From assembly GCF_008831285.2 (NCBI RefSeq), contig NC_045139.1:21744412-21808411 (forward strand): a DNA stretch of 64,000 nucleotides, in the 5' to 3' direction. Below the pieces are notes generated by a model that did no database searches, had not been told where the DNA came from, and saw nothing but the letters and a program-made list of their open reading frames with translations. The position numbers and the translations under genes were made by a program. Shown one piece after another: positions 34,801 to 45,045 of this stretch; the first letter of the stretch is position 1, and the number at the start of each line of letters is the position of its first letter. Source of the DNA: Nymphaea colorata. Its lineage: Eukaryota > Streptophyta > Magnoliopsida > Nymphaeales > Nymphaeaceae.

Positions 34801-35938
34801 TGGCCAACAAAATAGAGGTAGCCAAAAAATGCAAAACTGGTTTAATTTCTAAAAGACCATGATTCTGTTAAAAGGAATTTTTCCCCACATGATTAATAGG
34901 AGTTGGAAGATAACATACCAGAGGCATGTCAAAAGCCATAAAGTTGCCAACTTGTTGACTTGTTACAAACACGATCCTTACATTTGACAAGAAAATGGTC
35001 CCCCTTGCCTTTACTTTACCTTCCCTAGCACTAGCAGAATTAAAACAAAAAGACAAGATCAAATGATGGTTCCTGCAAAAAAAAAGAACAGGCATGCATG
35101 TATTTGCATTTCCAAGGCCTTACATGACTAAACGAAAGCATGTTAGCCTATAAAATTTGTACACACAATTCATGAAAAGTTTCTGGAATGAACATATTTG
35201 TCGGATTAGAGTTTGTTTAGAATTACAAGACCAAATTTACAGACTCTGCAACCTTCGGACTTCCATTAAGGCTTGTCCTGTACAAAGCCTAGTCTTGAAC
35301 AATAGTGACTACAAAGCAAAGAGAATGAATGATAGAAGCACTGTGCATAACAGAAGCAGGACGTCTAAAAAACTGTGGAACTTAGGAACAGGGACGCGAG
35401 TTTTCTTGGTAATTATGGAACTTAGAAATGAATGAAATTGAGAAAGTACTCCCAATCATCAGCATCATAATAGATGCCAGAATTTCATAAAACACTTCCT
35501 CTTTTATAAGAATCATGCTAGTTGGAATATATACTTGTCCAATGAAAAATGCTGAATGGATGAGTACTTTTTGTTCTGTACTTTTGAAGGACTCTATGAA
35601 AATAACATGCTCCGTCTAGATGACGCATGACGCATGTCTAGTGCATCGTATTATCTACTTTATCATTCATCAGCTGGATGGAAAAAGTTTACAAGAGACC
35701 AGAAACAGAAAGAATGCATTATCTTTAACAAGTGTTTGATGACAAAGGCTAGTCTGCCATAAAATCATCAGAGGAACCCGAAATAGCACACACGGAAACA
35801 TATTAAAGAAAATAGGGAAATAACTTACGAGGGGATCTTATCGATCTCAAACTCCACACCGTCGCGTGACAAGACGAACATCTCGTTAGTGAAAGGCACT
35901 GGGCGGCCGTCGCCAAATAACTGTGGATTAAGGGCCAT
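19090..35938 (-). CDS. WBP2/GRAM-like protein (complete five-exon gene)
   Basis: Exons in order: 35938-35829, 35030-34919, 21475-21404, 21016-20796, 19198-19090. They total 624 nt and join in frame (phases 2, 0, 0, 2) into 207 residues. The protein begins MALNPQLFGDG and shows the family landmarks VPFTNEMFVLSRDGVEFE, FLSNVRIVFV, NFMAFDMPL, KFNQPIFFCNNISGQVEP, ALYSTHSFKILFKEGGCG, TPVDEMMRHA and DPNDPTRIFLQQ. It matches the plant WW-domain-binding-protein-2-like family, which has a GRAM/PH-like fold; members of this kind are usually about 200 residues. The biochemical role in plants is poorly known. No PPxY motif is visible. All introns are GT-AG. An upstream in-frame ATG exists, but the family start is at 35938. 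Intron 2 (13,443 bp) is full of transposons. No inactivating change is seen, so it is probably functional. Confidence 0.93.
19441..19572. repeat. 66-bp tandem duplication in WBP2-like intron 4
   Basis: The core GAAGATGTTTTCARCATAGT recurs at 19444 and 19510, with about 90% identity over 45-50 bp. An A/T-rich stretch to 19900 follows, with AAAAA-rich low complexity and no other signal. Confidence 0.8.
20165..20200. repeat. (GA)n microsatellite in WBP2-like intron 4
   Basis: An uninterrupted GA run of about 18 units. Confidence 0.95.
20796..21016 (-). CDS. WBP2-like gene, exon 4
   Basis: It starts after TTTTTAG with VVPEGEHQALYSTHSF, the most conserved segment of the family, and ends in PVDEMMRH plus GC (phase 2) at a GTAAGT donor. 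Intron 3 is 387 bp. Confidence 0.93.
21404..21475 (-). CDS. WBP2-like gene, exon 3 (72 nt)
   Basis: The 24-codon exon encodes LYVHNEKFNQPIFFCNN and ISGQVEP, between a TTTTTCCTTTTCAG acceptor and a GTAAGT donor. It is separated from exon 2 by 13,443 bp. The acceptor is duplicated 152 bp upstream (see the repeat at 21475). Confidence 0.93.
21475..21785. repeat. 152-bp tandem duplication covering the exon-3 splice acceptor
   Basis: Copy 1 is 21475-21626 and copy 2 is 21627 to about 21782 (identity roughly 85-90%). Both carry the coding-strand TTTTTCCTTTTCAG acceptor context: the real one at 21476-21477 and a second AG at 21628-21629. Downstream of the second AG the sequence is intron, not exon. 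Confidence 0.88.
22150..22330. repeat. Three diverged repeats of about 65-75 bp in intron 2
   Basis: A motif resembling CCTGTYACMTGTTGAGTWGG followed by GGCARAG recurs at about 22153, 22218 and 22287, with weak similarity elsewhere. The rest of 21786-22892 has no recognisable feature. Confidence 0.4.
22893..23775 (+). mobile_element. Non-autonomous hAT element, related to elements A-C
   Basis: The ends are CTAAGTCACATGGGCA and, read inward from the right, TTAAGTCACATGGGTA. They flank 883 bp and are themselves flanked by GTGGTTGT (22885-22892) and GTGTCTGT (23776-23783), an 8-bp direct repeat with two mismatches. The ends resemble CTATGTCACAYAGGTAC of elements A-C. A CT/GT/TA microsatellite (23600-23672) sits near the right end, as in A and B. 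No coding sequence. Confidence 0.6.
23600..23672. repeat. Compound (CT)n(GT)n(TA)n microsatellite
   Basis: Consecutive CT, GT, TA, GT and TA runs in the 3' subterminal region of the hAT-like element. Confidence 0.95.
24081..24365. mobile_element. Foldback MITE with purine/pyrimidine arms
   Basis: The left arm starts CCTGTTTGGATGGAGAGAG. The right arm, read inward, starts GGCTTTGTTTGGATGAAGGG. Both continue as GGAAAGGAA-type purine tracts, so about 90 bp on each side can pair. The ends are of PIF/Tourist type, but no clear TTA duplication was found. Confidence 0.55.
24366..26006. other. Intron 2 sequence without recognised features
   Basis: AT-rich; no coding, LTR or TIR signal was recognised, except that its last 8 bases (25999-26006) are the left target duplication of element C. 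Confidence 0.4.
27687..28775 (+). mobile_element. hAT element A (inner), non-autonomous, with captured gene fragment
   Basis: It is flanked by the perfect 8-bp repeat GTTATAGT at 27679-27686 and 28776-28783. The terminal inverted repeats are CTATGTCACACAGGTAC and CTATGTCACATAGGTAC (one mismatch in 17). The length is 1,089 bp. Subterminal GGTACGGGTACC-type repeats occur at both ends. A perfect 11-bp-stem hairpin lies at 27841-27866 (GGACTCGGTCA, 4-nt loop). The 3' end has a (TA)n run at 28668-28690. The interior resembles the start of an A-type cyclin gene. Confidence 0.92.
27893..28223 (-). pseudogene. Captured fragment resembling an A-type cyclin N-terminus
   Basis: The minus-strand frame from ATG 28223 reads MSSDQENRVPVTWARAKR, then TTVPPQKTRAALAELINL, then a stop near 28017. 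The same frame continues with RQKKGVVLGELPEL. A3-type cyclins characteristically begin with a TRA-AKR patch followed by K-K-R-x-x-L-x-E-L-x-N. No cyclin box is present. The flanking 28224-28420, also inside element A, looks like a leader with CTCTCC-rich sequence on the coding strand. The resemblance is from motif memory only; a low-complexity coincidence is possible. Confidence 0.5.
28810..30830 (+). pseudogene. hAT transposase relic of element B
   Basis: It starts ATGGCTGATAAAGG. A BED-like finger follows at about 28911-29090: SSQPLWCYVKKLGKASGGG, then CNFCNNHF and a split His pair. DUF659 at about 29240-29860 contains SLPFNVVRTLYWKD, VQIITDNALVCQQAGM and FWTPCMAHSINLALK. The hATC dimerisation domain at 30600-30735 has VNWWLCFGASTPNLQQLALK and SLCCERN. 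Stops and frameshifts occur throughout, so it cannot make transposase. Confidence 0.88.
31734..31984 (+). repeat. Copia-type LTR with primer-binding site
   Basis: It begins TGTTGGAGTTGGATC and ends TTTTTCA, followed directly by TGGTATAAGAGCC (31985-31997), a one-mismatch initiator-methionine tRNA binding site. A TATATATTTTA promoter-like stretch lies at about 31855. No gag or pol frames follow, and no second LTR was found, so the element is truncated. It lies inside WBP2-like intron 2. Confidence 0.65.
31998..33392. other. Intron 2 remainder, possible Copia internal remnant
   Basis: No coding domain was recognised. A polypurine run (about 32549-32575) and a TG/TA microsatellite (33230-33282) are the only features. 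The last 8 bases (33385-33392) are the left target duplication of the next hAT element. Confidence 0.4.
33393..34335 (-). mobile_element. Non-autonomous hAT element, family 1 (943 bp)
   Basis: It is flanked by the perfect 8-bp repeat CCTGGGGC (33385-33392 and 34336-34343). The ends are CAATGTAGTAAAAAGTATAT and, read inward, CAGTGTTGTACATATCG. The subterminal zone (34150-34320) has GTATCGTACGATAC repeats, including the 18-bp perfect palindrome CCGTATCGTACGATACGG (34181-34198) and a 30-bp period. On the minus strand, 33931-33869 encodes an acidic tail (DEDEEEDGDEDE-like) followed by a stop, as at the C-terminus of many hAT transposases. It is therefore probably an internally deleted copy of the family at 1-2146. 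Confidence 0.92.
34344..34918. other. Intron 2 sequence next to exon 2
   Basis: AT-rich intronic DNA; nothing recognised apart from the donor site at its right end. Confidence 0.5.
34919..35030 (-). CDS. WBP2-like gene, exon 2
   Basis: The acceptor is CTGCTAG at 35037-35031. The 112-nt exon completes a Ser codon and encodes AREGKVKARGTIFLSN through FMAFDMPL. It ends in phase 0 at a GTATGT donor. An alternative AG six bases downstream would delete residues conserved in the family. Confidence 0.92.
35829..35938 (-). CDS. WBP2-like gene, exon 1 (start codon)
   Basis: ATG at 35938-35936. It encodes MALNPQLF through EFEIDKIP and ends in phase 2 (TC) at a GTAAGT donor (35828-35823). Intron 1 is 798 bp. 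Confidence 0.93.
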
Positions 35939-36420
35939 AGGCTCCTTTACTCTTTCCCTCTTCTTGTAAGATTGCGCGAAGGGGCAACTGACGAACAGAC
36001 AGGTGAAGTGAAGGCATAAGGATGACGAAGGGTTGACAAGGGAAGGAGAAAACATAAGAAAGGAAACTACGCCGCTTACCCGCGTTGTGATTCGTTCTCA
36101 AACCCCCAGCCGTCCGACCGTCCGTCCGCCGGCCGATCTGCTTCCTTTACACACTCTTTCTTCCTTCCCTCAACCCACGTCTCTGGCAACGAACTTTCGC
36201 GTGATGATGCCAACTGCAGAGCGCCAACCCGAACAGCCCCGCTTCTCGAACCCACTCGACCGCTTTATCTCTGCACCGTCTCCGAATGACCCCCTTCTTC
36301 TTCGGGATTTGCTTTTGAAGACACCCCTCCCCTCCTCGTCCATGGACAGACAGCAAGTCAAAAGGCCGTGTTGCGTGTTAGGCTCGTAAACGCCAAGCGG
36401 GATTCAATGCCAAGGTAACT
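35939..36420 (-). promoter_or_regulatory. 5' UTR and CpG-rich proximal promoter of the WBP2-like gene
   Basis: The 5' leader runs upstream from 35939 and is purine-rich on the coding strand. Beyond about 36060 the DNA becomes GC- and CpG-rich (GTCCGTCCGCCGGCCG and similar) in contrast to the AT-rich surroundings, and no transposon signal was seen. No TATA box could be assigned with confidence, and start-site positions are unknown. Confidence 0.5.
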
Positions 36421-39400
36421 TCCCGAAGGCCACATCACCTATGGACTCCACGTCCTCATTGTGTGGGTCCCATCCCAGAGATGGGACCCAAGCAGAACCC
36501 TTCATCAACAAATTTCCAGGGCGATTCCAGCCTTTCGGACCCAAACCTCCTCAACGACAACTCTGCCTCCAGTCTAACCTGCCCCTGCCACCGCTTTAAG
36601 TCTTACGATGATTGGGCGATTCTAACCTTGACATGACCCCTTCAAACCTCCACAACGTTGGGTTTGTTTGCATTCCCGTCCGAGCAAACGAGGAAACCAG
36701 ACCGTAAGCAGCCAAATGATGCAAATGAGTTTCTGTCCAGCTCAGTGAGTAAGAGCTTTTTGGCTGGTAAAATGAAGACATTTTCGTAGATTTTCTTTTT
36801 GTATGCTCGTGCACAACGTTGATTTTGTAGTTTGTATATTCGCGATCTTGTTGGCAAGGAGAGTAAAGGAGACGACGAAACATCTTAAGATGGTTAAGAC
36901 GAAGAAGAATACTCTAAAACCAGTGTGGAAGTCAGAAAATCCAGAAGACATGGCTATTATTGACGAGTACCACGATTGCGAGTTTAGCAAAACGTTAAAG
37001 AAAGAACATTTGTGGCTGCACATAACTGTGAGCTGTATGTAGGGTCAGAGTCAAAAAATCCTGGGTAAGGGGTACTGAGGAAAATTGCTTAGAAATATCA
37101 ATATGAAAAATAAGAAGTACTTTGGGTTCTAGCTCACACCTGCATTTAGAAGTGGAATTCGGCGTCCTTTAAACACTTCAAACCTGTCCATCCCTCGGCC
37201 GTCTACCCCTATTTCAAGTTGTTTTCTAAACGGTTTATGAATCATTTTCTTATCGTTTTGAATCACCTAACGTTATTCAAATATTCGGACCAATCTTAGC
37301 TCTTTACTCGAAAATGGTTTTAACCTATCCTTTCGTGTCTCCCCCTGCACTTAAGTCACCCCAGAGCCTGTAGATTGCCAAACCAATAGGTCGATGTCTT
37401 ATGTCATTTTACCATTAACAACGATTCAACTTCAAATAGGAATATTTTGTATGCACCTTATGTAGAGGAAGCATTATTTTTAGCTCACTGCTGTCTAGCT
37501 CAATTCATGTCAACTCAATCCAGCTCAATAAGACTCGACAGAGCCTGTTTCCTTAGAAATAGTGTATTTCCGGCTCAATTCCGCACATGTAACCTTTATC
37601 AAGCTTATAGTAAGTTTGTCATATCTCATTTAACTTAACCTACCTTCCATGACTTACATTACCTGGTTTCAGTTCCAACAAAGTTGGACCATGTCTCTAG
37701 ATAGGTTTGACTGCCACTTATGAAAGGTCTAACTCAAATTTAGGTCAGCAGATTGGAGTTAGCTCAGACCAAGCTTGGAGCAAGGTTATCATTCTCAGAT
37801 CGACCTAGACTGAGTTCAATTTAACTTGAATTGCCCCTTTATCTCTAATCAATCCCTAGATGTAAATCTTCAATGCAAACCCAAGAACTATGATCCACAA
37901 TGTATTATAAATCTGAATGTTCATATCACATCTTGATTTAGATTACAAATCCGATCCTTCTTTCAGTAACACATGTTTGGTCTGGATCTTCAATCTTGAT
38001 TGAGAGATAAATATGGATAGAGAGATGAATGTAGATGAAGATGTTAATATGGATGTTGAGACATTAAAAATGATTCAATAAAGCCTCATATATCTCAAAG
38101 TTGTCAAAACAGTTACTCTGACCAAATACGAAAGGACATGCCTAAACGGGATGGGTTTGGTCCTAGTTCAGGTGGATGGCCCCCTACATATGAACTGTCT
38201 TTAGAAAATTTAGTTCAACAGCCCTTGGAGTTTTCTGATAGGGTTTGACAAGCGATGCATGGTCTCTCACCTTTGGATAGAAGAACTTAGTTCTTTGATA
38301 TGTGATCTAATTTGTTTGATTTGGAGTCTCAATTCAATCTTTAATCCAGTATCACTTGTCTGATAACTGTTCCTTTGGACAAAACAGACACAAGGTCCTG
38401 TCTACCACATCCCTGTCTTATCGGTCCTATCATTGATGTTCTCTGTCTATTGTTTGGTGGTTTTAAGAACAAAACATCATGTTCATTCTGTTTGGCATTT
38501 GTTTTTATTGTTTTTTGTCTTGTCCATCTTGTCTGTTGTGTCCAACCTTTGATTTATATTTTGTCCATTTTTGTATGTTCTGTCCAGTGTTTGCATCATG
38601 TACAATCTGTTATATCTGTTATGTTTGATGTTTGATAACTTGAACATTATGTTTGTTGGTTTTGCTTGTTTTGTTTATTGTTTTTAGAGTGTAGAGATGT
38701 CATACAAAGTTACAGCCCACAAAACTAAACTCATTCCTCATTTTTATGTTTGATGGCAAGAGTATGTTATATCAGTCTTATTAAAAATTCATAACAAAAG
38801 CTGTTAAATCAAAATCAACATGTTCAATAACTTAACTTGATCCTGTTAAAGCAAGATAATACATAGAACACCAAAATATCAAAATGAATTTCATAACTTA
38901 AAAAAAAACATTATCAATGTTAGATGTTCAAAGGTTCAAATAAATACTATCAATTATACCCATAATGAATCAAATACAAACTATTGAGGGCCACAAGTTC
39001 GCATACATCGATATAAAAATGTTCACAAAGGTCCATAACCTAGACAGTAAGAGTAGTCCTACTACCAATACAAGCTACCATGCCAACTCCCAGCAATTGG
39101 CCATCTAGCTCACTATAACTGCTAAAATGTAGATGACAAGGTGCCCATGTGTTGTATGTGCCTCATCTTTTTCTAGTTCATTGTAACTAGGATGAAACAT
39201 CATCTTTTAGTTTTTGCATGTCATGAAAATAAAAAGTTAAAGAAACAATTAGATTACATGTATGAAGCATGAAATTAGTCTAGTATAGTTGAAATAATGA
39301 CATAACATAATGAATATATAGCACAGTGAGAATATCTTACTTGAAATAAAATCCTACATAAATTTTCTGGACTAGATTTTAGGTAAAATAGTAAGAAAAG

Positions 39401-42400
39401 CTTGATGCATATATTTAAGAAAGTAAATTGCCTAATTAAGAATACAAAATCATGCCTTGAGATGCATGAATCATCATGACCTTAAGCAAATCTACCATAT
39501 TTACTACCATTTGCTATGAAAATTATGCATATTGCAGAATAATGGGATTCTTGGATGTCGCCACCTACAAGGTTAAAATTTTGGGCAAATCTCAGGGCAT
39601 TTCAAAGGGTCTCCCTACAACATGTATGTAGACAAATTCCACTATGAGGCCCCATATCTTAGTGGCATCATGCTACAAAACAACTAATGAACATATCCAA
39701 AACACTGACTTGAAAATCCAGAGTTTCCATTGGGGATTCCATAGAGATGTGAGAGATGTCAAACATGTTTGAGCCCCTTTGAGTATGCTACGTTTGATCT
39801 CCATATAGTCATCTTCCACGTGACGTATACTTATTTGTGTGGTTCATTAAAAGAAAATATGAAAACCAAGGGTAATGTTACTTGGAAGGTATAGGGCAAA
39901 AAAATCTTTGACAAAAATTAGCATCAAGACAAACATTACTTGGAATATTTTCTATTGCATCATGTGAAAACTTTCTTTGAACATTGGTGTTAGTGGCAAT
40001 CAAACATATGCCTAATTAACCCCGCAGACTCTAAGATGTGGTGAGAAACAAAGGCAACCCCAAATTGAAGTTTTTAGAGCTTGCATAAGCAAAAGAAACA
40101 ACCAAATGGCCAAAACCATAACAAACAAGCTGTCAAAATGAAGCTAGAATGTTTCTAGCACTGTACAATATACATGTAATATAGTTATTGGTAAACTTGC
40201 ATTATTAAATTACTACAAAGATCATTTCAACATTCAATGAAATTTCACAAGTACCATGATTTGGCTTTTAACATTTTAACATTTACAACAAATTGAGAGA
40301 TTCATCGTTAGCAGTACATTCAAATTGTTAGGTAGTTTTTTGGCCAATGGTCTACAAACTTTTGGCTATTACCAAAACCTAAAGTTGTGAAATACCAGTT
40401 CATACAAGATGTTCAATGATATAGTGATCATTAGATGTGAGCTCAACATTCGTAGGTCATTTTTCACTTGGATGAACCTAAAACTAGCTTACTAGGGTAC
40501 CAATTTAAGAAACCCCCAAAAGGATATACTTTTACAAACAAGAAAAACAAATGGTATTGTTTCAAAGTAATGCCTACAAGAGACTTGTTGAAAAGTAAAT
40601 GTAAAGGAATTTATGAAGTAGTGCAATCTAAATAACTTCTCTAAAACCATTTGAACTATTAAGCATATATAGCTAATTGAACATAAACAAATTCAATGAG
40701 AAAAGAAAATAAAAATTTGTCTATGAGGGAGCTTCCAATTCAGCCAATTCATCTCCCTCCTGATAGCCTTTTGCTTCAGCATGAAGCTAAAAGCTAAGTG
40801 GAGTTTAATTTTCATTGCCAACTTGAAGAAAAGTGCTACAACAACAATTAAGGTTTCCCTCTACAGCCATGCAAATCACTTGACAAGGAGATAGAAAGTA
40901 CCTAAAATACAATTCTCAATCCAAATTTGAAACAAAAGAAGAACAAATTGATCAATGGTCCATCTTTATCCTCCCAAAACAAACTATAAGCGCTCCAAGT
41001 CCACAAAGAGTTATAGACCATCAAAGCATCACAATAAAGTTCAAGTAGCATTACACATGGGATGTCAACTTTCATGTATGTGATACAAAAACTAAGCCAT
41101 TAAGAAGTATAATACATTGTCAATAAAGATTAGAAACATACACAAGAGTTGTACTATAATCAAAGTTTTGAACCAACAAGCAGACAATGAGCCAGCCACC
41201 TAACTTAGGCTTGGCCTGTGAACAACAACACCCCAAAGAGAGGAAGCAAGAGCTGGCATGCAATGATCTCCAAAATGGTTAGCCAATCTGTAATTGGTGT
41301 GTTTTCAATCTCAAGCGAGCAGCATTCTCTATGAAAGAAAAGTCTAGACATGTAGAACAACTATCATATCCTAGAGTCTCTGTAACTGTAAGAGCTCAAA
41401 CAAAGTAGATCCAAGTTGTCAGATCTATGTGCTTGAATTGAGTTATTGAAGCTCTAGTGTTAGAATATCAGAGCTAAAGGTTAAATTGACTGTCAACATA
41501 AAAATGATTGACTTTTAGTTTTGCTTTCTTTAGGATACAATACAATTTGATGTTGGTTATGTTAGTTGTGATATATTTCATGCACTACTCTTTGTTTTAG
41601 TTTATGTGAAACAAAACCCTAAAGCATATGAAACCTTATTGTTTGAACAACCATAGATAACAACATAACATTTTAAAGCGAGCGATGAAAAGAAGCAAAC
41701 TAAGTGGTTACACACAAGGTTTCAGAGCTAGACAACATATTTCATGCTTCTGATTGAAACTTTTGTTTTGGTTTCTGTAACACAATTTTAAAATCTATCA
41801 CGCCTTCTTTTGCTGAACGATGACCATGAGGTACACATCAATATAGGTTCAAAACTAAGGGATGAAAATAAACGAATCAAGTGATTGTGCAAATCAACCA
41901 CAAATTAGGATGACAATCAATCACAAAAGGATTTTCATTCCTTGCACTAAAAATATGATTTCAGAAAGCCCTATTTGGGTCAATTTAAAGCAAATAATAT
42001 CACAAAACTCATGAAAACATGGATTAGCCTTAAAAAACAATCAAACTCCAAAATTTTTAAGATAATTAGAACAAAAAAAACCAATCGAGAAATTTTAAGG
42101 GGAAGGGCAAACCAAGCCACCACAACAAACACAATGACAAAAAAGAACATCAAGTCGAGAGACACTAAATCACAAAAGAAATCCTCAACCATTGAGTTGC
42201 CTAGACACATAACAACAGATGGGAAAAAATTGCACAATCAACCTTCAGAGGTGAGAAAGAAAGGGAGGGAGGCTACTTGTGGGAAGGAGGGAGAGATAGA
42301 GAGATGGAAGAGAAGGGAATTGCACAAATTAGGAATGCAAATCATTCATGTGGCCATGAACGACACAAATAGTAAAGTACTGAGAGTGAGATAAAGAGTG

Positions 42401-42588
42401 AGCGAGGAAAAGAATGTTCATACCTACAAAAGGGGGAACCACCATCAATTTTAGTTGAAGAAGAGGGAAGACACAAGAAAAGGGGCTGCATGGGAGATCA
42501 TAAGCATTCCACGAGCTGTATGGTCTGAGAAGCGGCTTGCCTTGAGTGTTGTTTGTGATATGAGCAATGAGTGAGCCAGTGCAGTGAG
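36421..42588. other. AT-rich stretch with no recognised gene
   Basis: Neither strand shows conserved domains. A coding-like stretch at 38130-38240 (plus strand, KDMPKRDGFGPSSGGWPP) could be a gag or gene remnant. No LTR ends, TIRs or target duplications were identified. The 139-codon frame at 41975 is lysine/threonine-rich low complexity. Confidence 0.35.
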
Positions 42589-42650
42589 CAGAGATTCTTC
42601 GAGAGGGAAAGGAAGAGCGAGTAGAGATTCTTTGAGAGGGAAAGGAAGAT
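42589..42650. repeat. 2 x 31 bp tandem repeat
   Basis: The unit GAGATTCTTYGAGAGGGAAA, continuing to GGAAGA, occurs twice with few differences. Confidence 0.75.
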
Positions 42651-42748
42651 GGCTGCATGAAAGAGATTTCCAAGAGGTGCGAAAGAGAACTATAAGAGGG
42701 AAGAAAGGAAGCAGGGTTTCATCAAAAGCTTGAGTAGAGGGATTCCAT

Positions 42749-42915
42749 GGGTGTTTGTTCCATGGCACGGAACACCATGGGACAAGTAGGGTTTTATACC
42801 CCATGTTCTGGTGTCTGCTTTATCCCAACCGTCTATTGCCCAACATTTGTGTTGGCAACAACGAAAATGAAACAAAGTGTTTTGTTCCATGGTGTTCCAA
42901 TGAATTCAAACACCC
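42749..42915. mobile_element. Short palindromic MITE candidate (167 bp)
   Basis: The ends GGGTGTTTG are a perfect 9-bp inverted repeat. Inside each end lies a GTTCCATGG/CCATGG-containing palindrome, so the sequence can fold extensively. No convincing target duplication was found and the superfamily is not assigned. Confidence 0.4.
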
Positions 42916-44594
42916 TTTTAGGAATGTTGCCTCCTTAGCTTCATCCAAGCTAAAAGTCATATAAGAAGAAGAAGGAAAAGGGGGGAATGAAGGAGCAAGA
43001 GTGTGTGGGCATGGTAGGTCTCCTTCTCCATAAATTACTCTTTTCTATATTTCTAGAAATATATTTAATATTTTTAGCTTCTGTAGAAGCTAAGGTGCAT
43101 TTATTTTGGCATAGCTTTTGCATAAACTATACCCTTTTCCTTTGTTGAATTGTTTTGTTAAGTATGACATAATCTAGCTTTCATAGAAAACGAATCATAT
43201 CGACATGAGGTTTCTATAGAAATCATGTTGATCGCAACATGTTCTCATCATTTAAGAACATATTTTTGTTTGTTTAATAAACAACTAGGGGCTCATTTCA
43301 TCTTTGAAATAGATGGAGCTCAATAAAAGACTGAAATATATAAAATGTTTCCTTGTTAATAACATCCATGCATATAGATTTACCTGTGATAGTTATTGTT
43401 CTTCAATTCTATCAAGCACATAGTTTATCTTCACACAAGAATATTTCATTTTTCTGGGTTGCATTTCACCAAAACATGAGCAAGTAGAATTAGTTCCCAA
43501 TTGTTTTTCAGAATAGGACATCTTGTAGAAACATAGGAATTTTCAATCAAGTTTGGAAAGCATATCTTTACACCTAAGGCAAAGTTTTCAATTCCACAAA
43601 AGTACAACTCTCGAGTACATGTTTAGTTTCACTCAATACCTTAAAAATCCAATATGTTTTGACCCTTCTGCCATCCGTTTGACACAAACATATTTTTCTA
43701 TACAATGTAGAATCCGAATTTCAGAATTCACCTTAATTTCTTGGTGTAATAAGTTAGGATCTATGTCGAGTTTTCTCAGTACGTTAAAATGGGCATTTTC
43801 TCTTAATGCATCTATATGTTTCTAACCAAGTTTCATCAATTTTGAAGTCATTTTGATACCCTCGTAGTCGTTTCATTAGAACATGCTTTCTGTATCTGGA
43901 TTTTTATAAGTTCTATAATGTAAATGATTCTTTAACTTTCAGATGTCATAAGTTTGAACCTGAAAGGGTTTTGCAAATTTGTAAAAAAAGATTCTCTTCT
44001 AGGATATACCAGGTGTCAACTTCCCTAGGTTTGAGTCCAATATGACCCTATTAGACCAATCTCTCATCTATCCCAAAATCACAGTTTGAAATATGTTTTT
44101 TTGTTTTAGTTTCAACATAAATTTAAGTTTTTGAAACAAATTCATTTAGATCATATCTTCCATTTTAGATCAAATTTTTTAGTTGCGATAGTTTCTAGAA
44201 AACCAAAATTTCACAGTATATCTTCCAGTCCATGATACATTTTTCAATTCTTTCAATTGGGTGTTGTTCATACATGGTTTTAGTATCTTAGGATCAATTA
44301 TTATGTTAATTAAAGCTCATTTGATAGGCTTACTAGGCTAATGTAGCAAACTAGTTTTATGAAAAAAATCCTTTTTTTGTAATGCCTATGCTTCTCAAAA
44401 AATTTAAGGTTTTATATCACAAATTATGTGAAGGATTTTCCAATTCTATTAATTGGAATAGGTTTCAGAAGTGTCTAGATAGTGTCCATCATGTTTCATT
44501 CCATTTGGAAGTCAGTGCCCTTGTCAATTTGGTCCTAACCAAAAGTTATTTCTACAAGCAAATACATGTCTCTAAGATAGAGTATGCATATAAG
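42916..44594. other. AT-rich stretch with no recognised gene
   Basis: A 90-codon frame at 43553-43825 has no domain that I recognise. No repeat or terminal structure was identified before the MITE at 44595. Confidence 0.35.
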
Positions 44595-45037
44595 TAGGGA
44601 TGTCAACGGATCGGATTCGGATCGGATACATCTTTAATCATATCCGCTTTTTCGGTATATTTGGATTTGGATTCAGATTCGAATTCGAATAAATCAAAGT
44701 CATATCTGAATCCGAATCCAAAATCCGATTTTACAATCCGAATCCGATTTTTTATTTATATCCGAATCCGAATCCAAATTTTGAACCGAATTTTGCCATT
44801 TTCTAAGTATTAGATAGAGGATATTTGTCTAAAAATGAATCCGATCCGAATCCGAATCTGAATCCGATCCGATATTCATGTATATCCGAATCTGAATCCA
44901 AATCCGATCGGATGTCATTTATTAAATCCGAATCCGATCCGATTTCTTAATCGGATATTAAATTTTTATCCATATCCGTTTTTTTTGGATCGGATCGGTC
45001 GGATATCCGATTCAAATTGGATATATTGACATCCCTA
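44595..45037. mobile_element. hAT MITE (443 bp) with GGATCGGAT-type repeats
   Basis: It has a perfect 12-bp terminal inverted repeat TAGGGATGTCAA at both ends. The flanking 8-bp target duplications are CATATAAG (44587-44594) and CGTATAAG (45038-45045), with one mismatch. The body is filled with forward and reverse copies of an ATCCGAATCCGA core, the subterminal pattern of a widespread plant hAT MITE group. No coding sequence. Confidence 0.92.
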
Positions 45038-45045
45038 CGTATAAG

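Noticed and set aside
35939-36055. N-terminal extension of the WBP2-like protein from an upstream in-frame ATG
   Set aside because: The family begins MALNPQLF. The extension is low in conserved character and lies in what should be the 5' UTR, and the ATG at 35938 has a G at +4.
41975-42394. 139-codon frame on the plus strand
   Set aside because: Lys/Thr/Arg-rich in an A-rich region, no domain, and an 85-codon frame runs antisense; nothing supports expression.
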